From: Hirsutella rhossiliensis
Lineage: Eukaryota > Ascomycota > Sordariomycetes > Hypocreales > Ophiocordycipitaceae
NCBI RefSeq assembly: GCF_020360975.1
Contig: NW_025408684.1
Coordinates: forward strand, 558,001 to 622,000
Direction of reading: 5' to 3'
DNA length: 64,000 bases
Below are positions 55,878 to 64,000 of this stretch, one piece after another (the first letter of the stretch is position 1; every line of letters begins with the position of its first letter). The position numbers and the translations under genes are program-made. Under the pieces are notes generated by a model. It had not been told where the DNA came from, did not search any database, and saw only the letters and a list, made by a program, of their open reading frames with translations.

Positions 55878-57461
55878 ATGCCTCGGCTTTCTAAGTATAC
55901 CGAAAACCAGCTCCAAGAAGCACTCGAAGCTATTAAAAACGGGATGCCTCAGCTTCATGCTAGTCGAAAGTAGGGTATTCCAAGAGGGACCCTCTACACA
56001 CGTCTTAAAGGGGCTCTGCCCATCAAGGAGGCAAAAGAGGCATATTAGAGGCTTAGCCAAGAGCAGGAAAAACACCTTGCCGACTGGGTTCTTGCCCAGG
56101 CCGCCCTTGGGCTGCCTCCAACGCATTATCAGGTCAAGGAATTTGCCGGCCGCATCGTTAAGGCCGGCGGCGATACCCGTCCGCTTAGGAAGCAGTGGAT
56201 TTCGGGCTTTTTAGCCCGGAACCCAGAGATTAGTACCATTAAAGGTAGATCTCTCGATTCTGCTCGCGTTAACGGCGCCTCTGTGGCCCGTATCGAGGAA
56301 TGGTTCCAATTGCTTAAGCTGCCGGCTATACAGGCAATCCCACCGGAGTCCCGCTTCAATATAGACGAAACGGGCATCCTCGAGGGCCTCGGCTCTAATA
56401 GTCTAGTACTAGGGAGCTCAGAGAAGCGAGAGACTCTCAAAAAGCGGCTAGGATCGCGTTGTTGGACTACAATAGTCGAATGCGTCTCTGCTATAGGCCA
56501 GGCCTTGACTCCCCTTGTGATTTTTAAGGGTCAAGACCTTCAACACCAATAGTTCCCTGACGAACTTGATTTTCTACGAGATTGGGACTTCATTGCCTCC
56601 CTAAAGGGCTAGACAAGTAATGCTATCGCTATTTAGTGGCTAAAGTAGGTTTTTATCCCTTAAACAAGGCACCATAAGTAGGGCAACACTCTTCTTATTA
56701 TTAACGGCCACGGGAGTTATTAGACTAATGATTTTATGTACGAATACTTTTAGAATGGTATATATCTCCTTTTCCTACCATCACACTCCTCACATATCCT
56801 CTAACTACTTAATATCTCGGTTTTCTCGCCTATTAAGGCCGCATACCGACGTTAACTCGAGAAAATCGCATCTTTCGACGATATAGCGCCAATTAGCAAG
56901 GCTACCTTCCTTCGTATCTACTACGAAGCCCGGCAGGCTGGCCTAACCGAAAAGAACATTAAGGGAGGTTAGCGCGGGTCTAGTTTATGGCCAATTAATA
57001 TAGTAAAGCCCTTATTAAGCCGCTTCGTCTTGCCGCAGCCGTTAACGCCGTCAACGCTATTAAAAAGGAAGAATATTAGCTCCTTAGCTAATAACGATGC
57101 CCTTAAAACGCCTAAACGATCGCAAGAAGTTCGCCGCCTCGTTGTGGGGCTAGAAAATCGCGGTCAAGTTGACCGTACAATCCGACTACTCTTTAGCAAA
57201 GTTGGCCGCGCCCTTGACAATCAAAATTGGTAGCTTGCAGCTGCCTAGCTTCGAATACAACAGCTTAAGCATCAATTGCATCGTCTACGGCCTCGAAAAC
57301 AGAAAAAGGTTCTATAGGATCCTAATGGCCGGTTCGTACGGATTGATCAAGTTATTAAGACGAGGCAGCGGCTCGAGCGCATCCTCGAGCCGGCTGCTAT
57401 TGCCGCAGCCAATCAAGGCGCAGATTTTGAAGCTCTATGTGGTAGCTGGCAGCTTAAATAG
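55878..57461 (+). pseudogene. Fot1/pogo transposase, degraded by stop codons only
   Basis: One frame of 528 codons, close to the length of Fot1-type transposases, runs from ATG 55878 to a stop at 57459 with 16 premature stops and no frameshift. Premature stops include those at 55971, 56046, 56550, 56610, 56853, 56970 and 57231. All are TAG or TAA that single C-to-T or G-to-A changes in CAG, CAA or TGG could produce. The N-terminal Psq-type helix-turn-helix (NQLQEALEAIKNGMPQLH) and CENP-B-type DNA-binding part are readable, as is the first DDE aspartate (IDETGILEG). The second catalytic position reads INGHGS, where an Asp is expected, so it too has been lost by a G-to-A change. The basic C-terminal coiled-coil tail is still recognisable. 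Confidence 0.94.
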
Positions 57462-57532
57462 CTAGAAAACACTATAATTGACTATCGTAACGTTGAAATG
57501 CGGCTTCAATTACTGTTGGAATGTGCCTACCT

Positions 57533-57587
57533 TGGTGTTGTGGAGAGTGCCGGTGTTGGGGTGTGCCGGACTTTAGGTGGGCTGACT
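57533..57587 (-). repeat. Right terminal inverted repeat (55 bp)
   Basis: Perfect inverse copy of the left repeat. It ends ...GGTGGGCTGACT directly before TA. Confidence 0.97.
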
Positions 57588-59795
57588 TAGGGGCTCGTCC
57601 ACTCATCGGCAGCCTCGTCTACCAATCCAAAGGCACGAGCCTACATGTACTGTACAAAGTACACAAGCACATCAGAGGCCAGCACCAAACGGCGTCGTCA
57701 TCTGCCGCGCGGGTGCATCAGGACCCAGGAGGAACAGGCCCCCAAATCTCAGAGGCATCCATCCATCCACTAGCTCTCCCACGGCCGGTGGCGCGCGGAA
57801 GCCATGGGTCGGACAACAGCACAGCGACCAAGAAATATCATCGCATTGAAGTATTGATACAAGGCGCTACGTTCGACATGCTCTCTGCTTTGAGCCTGCC
57901 GCTTGATCGTCCGTCTCCGTCAGGACCGCTGTCCAGTGTATGCCCAGTCCTGCCCACCCTCGTACACCGCCCAACCCTGGACTGCCTGTCCTCAAACCCA
58001 GGCTATCTCTGCCAAAGGTTTGGCCAAAGGTTTGGTTCCGACATCGTCCAGTCCGTTACAAAGACTTCGCCCGTCCACGTAGTTGACAACTTAGCTCGAG
58101 AACCGTCGCGTCATCTTGGCGATGACTGAAGGCCATGTTAGGTACCTGCTGCAAAACTATTATATTCAAGGGAAGCTCACTATGCAAAGCGACAACGCTG
58201 AAGATGAAGACGAGCGACAGAACCAGAACAATGACGGGGTCAACCTTGAGACCTGGCGATTCATCCGTGTAGAGCCCTGCAAAAAAGATACATTAGTTCA
58301 GCCTTTCAGCGATCATGTTGCCTATTGTTAAGTTCGGCGAGTGTGTCCAAGGGGCAGCCATACTCAGCATGGTACTGCTGGAGCCGCCGGCGCCGGCGGC
58401 CCTCGTGCTGGTCGGCCGGGCATTGGCGATCTTCTCCTTCTGGTCGGCAGCGGCGCGTCGCCGAATTGCCGTCCGCGCACCGCCGGGAGGCGTCGGGGAC
58501 GAGGGCCGGCCGCCGCTGACGCCGCTGGCCATCGCCGGCGAGTTCGTGGGGGAGTCGGAGCGAGGGGAAGACTAGGTAGGACAGCCTCCAGTTAGCACAC
58601 GATAGTCCACAGCCAGCAAGTTGCTATCCAAAGATCCGACTCCGGCTGGACGTCGACCGGCAATTGGAATCGATGGGCGCATACCATTGTCACGGTGATG
58701 AGTCGCTTGTCGAGAACCGGCCGATCAAGAACCTCTGCAGGATTCCTGAATCGTTAAATGATGGCGGGTTGGATGCGACACGGATGACAGACGACGGGCG
58801 ACGGTATCTCAAAAGGAGCCCGAAGAGGCGCCAAGTTGAGGCCACATGCACCAGAAAGATGTCGGTAAAACAATGATCCGAGTCAGACAGTATATGATAT
58901 ATACCCACACTGTACGGAGTACGGCACAATTGGTAGGCCCCGGCCCTGGCAGCTACACGGATATCCCTTCTGCACTATTATTAATCTGAAGTCTCACTTT
59001 GTCACCAGTTCGAGCAGCAGTCATTTTGTGTCGGGGGAGAAATCCCACAGGACTCTGTATGTTGCGCTGCTCTGTGCCGCGTCTACTTCAGCACTCGAGT
59101 GGCAACCCAATCGCTTTGCCTGAATCTGCTGGCAGACTCGCCTGTATATGTACAATTCAAGAAAAGCGGCGTAGAAGAAAGGCGCGAGTGATGAGACAAA
59201 GGGAACCACAGGACAACAAACTCCACCGAGGCAGACTGGGCGGACTCTATGGCCAGCCGCCAGGCCCGAGAGACGAATATAAGAGGGCGCGGCCCTGTCT
59301 GGGCAACCTGGCACCCGTCCGATGCAACCTCCGCGCGGGGCCTCGGGGTAGCAATCCCAATTTCGCGGAGGAGAATGGCCGGCTCTTCCTCCCGCATCCC
59401 CGTTCCGTGCTTTCTGCTTCTTCTCCCTGGGGTTTCCTGCTCCATCTTTTCAACTTTCGTGCCCTTTGGATGCGATGACTTTGCCTGTTTCAAGAAATCT
59501 CCGTCAAGGACTGGGCCGTCTGGCCTTTGGCCTCCAACGCTTGCGATCAAAGAGGACATCTAGCTGGCGTAGAGGACCTTTTCCCTCGCTTCACCGAGGC
59601 CGATCATGTATGATTAGACAGTAATACATCTACATCAGGAAACGAAAGATCTCAACCAACGCCTTCCGCTATGATGGCAATACTGCGAATGGGGGCTGTG
59701 CGCTTGCAAGAGTGGCACAGGTTAAAGAGAATGGGGAGGGAATGGAAAAGGAGTTGGTCAAGGTGATGAATGACAAAAGGGGCGTGGGTGGTATC
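57588..59795. other. Gene-poor spacer right of the transposon
   Basis: 2.2 kb. A GC-rich island at about 58378-58575 contains an 87-codon open frame (58315-58575) with G/C-ending codons, which might be a gene relic, but it matches nothing I know. A direct repeat GCCAAAGGTTTG occurs twice at about 58013-58034. TACGGAGTA occurs at 58913-58921. Confidence 0.45.
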
Positions 59796-61445
59796 TTAGA
59801 GAGTGACATCGAGCACCAGGCTAACGTCGGCCACGTTGGGGCCGGCCAAGTCCTCGAGGACGGGGATTAGATCGAGCAGCTCGTTGTCGTGGGCATCCGA
59901 GAACCAACTGCTGATGGGGACGGCGTGCTGCGGGTGAAAGATATACGACGTCGGCGAGTTGTCGATGATGATGGTGTCTTTGAGGTCCCGGCCGACTTGC
60001 GAAAGATCTTTGACATAGTTGCCTTGATGGTTGTAGCAACTCTCGCGGAAAAGCCGATGATGGACAACATTGTGGATATCCAACTGATCCAACAAGGGGT
60101 CGCCGTACTAAATTTCGGGTCAGCAGTCTGGAGCGACGCGCAGCCATCTCGCAGCAGGGCCGGGAAGAGCAGGGTCTGACCTTGGAGACGGACGCCGTAA
60201 AGACGACGACTTCGTAGAGCTCGCCGACTCTCTTCATGAACTCGTCAACACCGGGTCTTTTGATGACGTAGACGTTATGGTAGTTGCCCTCGATCTCGAC
60301 CGGTATTGTGAAATCCGCCTGGTGCAGAATCTGGGCTGCTGTTAGCCTCGGACCGACGTCTTGGGGCGACAGAAACGAACCTTGAATGAGCTGTGGACGA
60401 GGGTTTCGTCGAGGTCCAGGACTAGACATTTCCTCCCCTTGTGTTCCACTGCCACAGGGGGAAGCAACCACTTCTGAGCCTCATGGGCAGCTGGACCCGG
60501 CTCGGACACAGGTAGGGGGGCGACGGCGGCAGGTCCTGGGCCCGGCGGGGGCGGGGGCGGAGGTATCGTCCTCTGCTGAGGCTCGTCGGTTTGCGCAGCA
60601 GCGGGAACAGCTTGGGGGTCTTGGGGAGGGGCGTCTGGCATGCTGACATCTTCGTCGCCGCTGTCCGACTTGTCGCTCTCTCGGGGCTCGTTGCTGATTT
60701 CCTCAAGGTCGGGCTTGGGTGGGTCAACCGTGACGGCTGGAGGGGTAGATTGCTTCGGTTCCTCATCTTGGTGCTCAGGGACCGGCACCTGATTTTCACC
60801 ACTCCCAGACGCTTCATTATCGTCATTGTTGGCGGGCGTGGCTACGTTTTGGTGCAACTCTTTCTCGTCAAGCAGCTTCGCGGGCGCCGGGTCCTGGGCA
60901 GCCTGCGGTCGAGACTTGGCCGTGGCTGGTCGCGCAGGCAGCTTTTCCACCTTTTGGACATTCTCGGGTTCCCCATCGTCGACAGCGTTGGCCGCATCAG
61001 GCACGACGCAGCAACCGAAGAGCATTAGCAGGCCACCGCCGCGTTTCTTCCGTTTCTTTTGCTCACTGGTTGACGGTGAGCTCGGCTGGGAATTTCGAAA
61101 GGTATTGCCCTGTTCGCTGTCGCGGCCGGATCGGCGGCTCGAGGCGCTGCCGTTGCGTTGCCTGCCTGCAAAACTACCCTTGGACTCCTTTGAACGCCCG
61201 CTGATGCTGTTTCGATGATCCGTGACTGTTGCCCCGCTGAGACCGGTGGAAGCCGCCGACGATTGATTCCTCTGCTGCGAAGAGGACCGCGAAGGCACTT
61301 TGAGAAGCTTCCGGTCGCCCTTTGACGTCCCCGCGTCCTCCGAAAGCGGCTGGTTATCGTTCTTTCCACCCATGACAGAACGTCCTGGGCCTTGGTCAGG
61401 CTTGATCTCGGCGGGGGGGTTCGGCGTCACGACAGTCTCCGACAT
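59796..61445 (-). CDS. psr1: Psr1-type NLI/FCP1-family (HAD) protein phosphatase
   Basis: Membrane-associated serine phosphatase of the SCP/NIF family, like yeast Psr1/Psr2 of the sodium and general stress response. Three exons are predicted: 60381-61445, 60181-60330 and 59796-60107, giving 508 residues. The first 330 residues are disordered, with a basic patch KKRKKRGGG directly before [10 protein letters not shown]. The paired Cys there is a candidate palmitoylation site in the middle of the head rather than at the N-terminus. The catalytic domain begins at [17 protein letters not shown] (DLDET, D344 and D346). It continues with [23 protein letters not shown] and [23 protein letters not shown]. 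It ends with [25 protein letters not shown], which carries the HAD motif III/IV aspartate, and a tail [12 protein letters not shown]. Introns are at 60331-60380 and 60108-60180, both phase 0. Confidence 0.93.
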
Positions 61446-64000
61446 GGCGTCTGCTACAACGAGGATAAATCAGCTGAGGGTGAGGGCAGAAGCAACGACG
61501 AAGCGCTGATCAGAAAGGAGAGGGAGAAAAGGGGGCCTGGAATAGGGGTAGGATTTGCTTGATGCAGCAAACAGCTCTCGATGCAGGATGCAATTAGATG
61601 CCGCCGTGGAGAATGAGACGCGCCGCGCCGAGGCCGTTGCAACTTGGGAGAATCGAGACGCGGACGAATGGGTATGGGCAGCCTGGCTGGGGCAGGGAGT
61701 TGCGCGAGGCAAAGCAGCAGTTCAGACTCACCTTGAGGCGCCGTCGGGCCAATCCAATGGACCAGCCGCGGGAGGAGAAAAAAACCTGCCCCGAGTCGCT
61801 GCGAAGGTCGGCTCCTTCAGAGCGACGGCTTCAGGCAAGGGGATCCGGGTCTCGTGTTGAAGGGTGTTGGGAGGGGAAGAGGAAGAAAAAAAAAGCACCC
61901 GGAAATGGGAACTTGGCGAGGCGCGAGAAACGCGAAATTAGGGATCTGTGCCGCGGTGCCCAAGATCGGGCACTTGGCAAGGCGGCTAGGGCGCTGCGAG
62001 GATGAGCCAAGCCAAGCCAAACCGTCGCCGTTTGCGACAAGCGGCCGAGTCTTGAAGTCGCTGAGGTCGACCGTAGGGGGCGAAGAGAATCACGGTGAGC
62101 TGGAGGAGAAATGGCGACGGTGAACGAGGCGCTGGACAGAGCACACGGGGTGGAGGAGAGAACGGCGTATCAGAGGCTGAAGAACCTGGTACTGCAAGCG
62201 AGATGATGACCGTAATAAAACGTGATGGTTCGGGTCTGGAAGAGCCAGCCAGGTTGCCAGGCTCCCCGGGGGGGGGGGGGAGGAAGACAGAGGTGATGGG
62301 GCTTGTGCAGCACCTACCCGCCTACTGCCAACTCTTCCATGTTAGCGGTGCCACCAGTAGTAGTAGTACTTGTAAGCAGCAGCCGCCGCCGCCGCGGGGG
62401 CCCAAAGTCAGAAAATGGATTTGATGTACTGCAAAGTACTAGCGCACTAAGTTTTTGTATCAGAATACTAGAGAGTACTTCTGAGGCAGAGCGGGTCGGG
62501 CCTGGGCCAGCAAATGAGGCTGCGGTATATCGAGGTACCCGCCAGGTAGCGCTGGCTGGGTTCGGCGGCTCGGTTGGTGGGCGAAAGGTGTGGGGTGGGG
62601 TTGGCCAAGAGGTCACCCCTGGAGTGACATGATAGGGCAGCATCGCGTCTCCGTGCAGGAAATCCGACTTTGCACTCAGCAAACCGGCGCTTGCGAGGCG
62701 GTAAACTGTGCGCACAGAGATACTATCAGCACTGTAGAAAGATAGCCCGTGACCTGCTGTCGGGTCTCAATTTCTTTTTGAATGGCACCCGCCAAGCCCA
62801 TGGCCCTACAGGTATTCGTACCGTGCCCATGTATTATGTATTCATCCCTCCACTACGGAGTACGCTCACCCGCCGAGGAGCAGCAAACGTTGCAGTTCCA
62901 GCTGTTGGCTGTGAATTGGGCAGGCGCTGTCGCCGCAGCGCCCGTGCCCGCGTGCTCTACAGTATGGGCTGCGCTATGGATGTAGAGTCAAGGCAGGTTT
63001 CTTTTTCCCCTTCGTCTTGGAGAGGGTGGAGAGCGAGTGTCCGCGAGTGAGGGGAGGGACAGGTGGGGCGGAATAGAGGGGGCAGGGCTCTTGTCGGGAT
63101 ATCTTTCGGATCTCGGGCGGAGGAAACAAATGGGAGGAGATGCCCAGTTTGAATGGGAAACAAAGATGCCGTGGGGCCAGTGCTCGCTCCATGGGGGCTG
63201 TTTGGCCTCGCAGACGAGTCGTCAGCAACAAAGGCCAGCTTGATGGCAGACCCGGAGCTGGCTGTAGATTAACAGCGGGTTATTAGTACCTACTTGTAGT
63301 GGCAAGTCGAAGGAACCCGGAGCTGCTAGTCAATCGACTTGTACCCACGTGCAAGAGGACACACTCGGCGGCAGCAAATCGCTGTCGGCATCGCATCGCA
63401 GCATCCCCCGTGCAGGGCCAGCAGGGCATCGGGCCATGGATGCAGCCGGTCGCGGTGCTCCTCGACATCCAAAAGCTCTCACGACCTAGAACATGGTCCG
63501 GCCCGGCGCCACCATTGGCCTCGCAGGCGCCTGGCTGCCAAGCTGCCCACCCTCCAAAATGCCAGGTGTGGGCCAAGGTCTTGTCCACTCAGCTCCAGCC
63601 CGAGTCTTGGTACAGAGCACCGCTGCCCTGTTCCGTCAAGGCACCCCGGCTCGCGGCAATGAGGACGTTAGATGGGCATACCCCAGGCACTGGGGGAACT
63701 CGACAAGTCTCCCACTTGGCCCGGGGTAAAGTATCGGTACTTGACCTGCTGGTGGCTTGTTTCCCCCGAGCGGGTTGGCTGTGACGGCACGGTAGATCAC
63801 TTTGCTTCTCTCTGCTCTCCATGCCTGGCTCCAGCTTGGTCAGCCAACCGTCGCCCACCCATTCCCGTCGGCCTGTCGACACGCGGATGGCCGGAAGAGG
63901 CCAGAAGAGGTCGTAACATGAACTGTACAGTACATGAGCAGAAGGCAGGCATCAGAGACAGCATCAGGGGGTGGCCGAGGTTGCATCATGTTGCGAATCC
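61446..64000. other. Gene-poor right end
   Basis: 2.55 kb holding the psr1 promoter and no gene I can support. Open frames such as 63299-63784 have no family similarity. A long G-run (about a dozen) lies at about 62267-62280, TACGGAGTA at 62854-62862, and a GTACAGTAC motif near 63925. The window may end before the next gene. Confidence 0.5.

Larger units (their letters stand above)
55734..57587 (+). mobile_element. Fot1/pogo-type DNA transposon, 1854 bp, transposase inactivated
   Basis: Tc1/mariner-superfamily element bounded by perfect 55-bp terminal inverted repeats and flanked by TA on both sides (55732-55733 and 57588-57589), the target duplication expected for this group. Its ends read AGTCAGCCC..., and Fot1-type elements also begin AGTC. 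The coding frame at 55878-57461 fills most of the interior. Two AT-rich noncoding segments separate it from the repeats. The element sits in a gene-poor spacer between the glucosyltransferase and phosphatase genes and interrupts neither. Confidence 0.96.

Noticed and set aside
57521..58129. 202-codon frame starting inside the right terminal repeat
   Set aside because: It straddles the transposon boundary and has no motif, so it is a chance frame.
63299..63784. 162-codon plus-strand frame near the right end
   Set aside because: It starts with GTG, is rich in Pro, Gln and Arg, and has no family similarity.

Overview
This 64-kb window is nuclear DNA of a filamentous ascomycete. Genes are split by short introns (about 50-115 nt) with GT...AG ends, and many carry CTRAY-type branch sites. 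Codon use is GC-rich, promoters hold long pyrimidine tracts, and intergenic spaces run 0.3-4 kb. Protein similarities (Chk1, Med8, Csn7, an IQGAP, a Rax1-type RGS protein) point to Sordariomycetes, probably Hypocreales. That placement is inference from recall, not from a search.

Layout. 0-10 kb is rich in cell-cycle and ubiquitin-system genes: apc11 (+), chk1 (-), ubc11/UBE2C (+), ribosomal protein L31 (-), a Rax1-like RGS membrane protein (+) and csn7 (-). 12-24 kb carries a copper-transporting P-type ATPase (+), a type II membrane glycosyltransferase-like protein (-) and a triose-phosphate-translocator family transporter (+); 4.1 kb without a recognisable gene lies between the last two. 26-47 kb carries an RMD1/RMD8 (DUF155) protein (-), an IQGAP (+), a choline-sulfatase-like sulfatase (+), Med8 (+), a DUF1295 membrane reductase-like protein (-), a secreted low-complexity protein with 48-bp tandem repeats (+) and the RNase P subunit Rpp1 (-). 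48-55 kb carries a zinc-ribbon protein (+), a membrane protein of unknown function (+) and a 1320-residue sterol-glucosyltransferase-like protein (-). The last 9 kb holds a Fot1/pogo DNA transposon (55734-57587) and a Psr1-type phosphatase (-), and is otherwise gene-poor.

Genes working together. Apc11 (the catalytic RING of APC/C) and the UBE2C-class E2 that normally serves APC/C lie within 5 kb, on either side of the checkpoint kinase Chk1. chk1 and ubc11 are transcribed divergently from one 1.3-kb spacer. The COP9 subunit Csn7 lies 4 kb further on. No secondary-metabolite cluster, CRISPR array, tRNA or rRNA gene was recognised.

Most notable observations: (1) the Apc11/Chk1/E2 neighbourhood; (2) a glucosyltransferase with a VPS13/ATG2-like amphipathic segment and six UIM-like helices behind its catalytic domain; (3) a transposon whose coding frame has 16 premature stops and no frameshift, all compatible with RIP, between two perfect 55-bp terminal repeats that still hold many CpA sites; (4) tandem splice acceptors that would make or break the first metal-binding motif of the copper ATPase; (5) a palindrome-like 9-mer, TACGGAGTA, present five times and only between genes.

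Gene models were built by hand from splice-site consensus and protein-family continuity, so exon edges are predictions.
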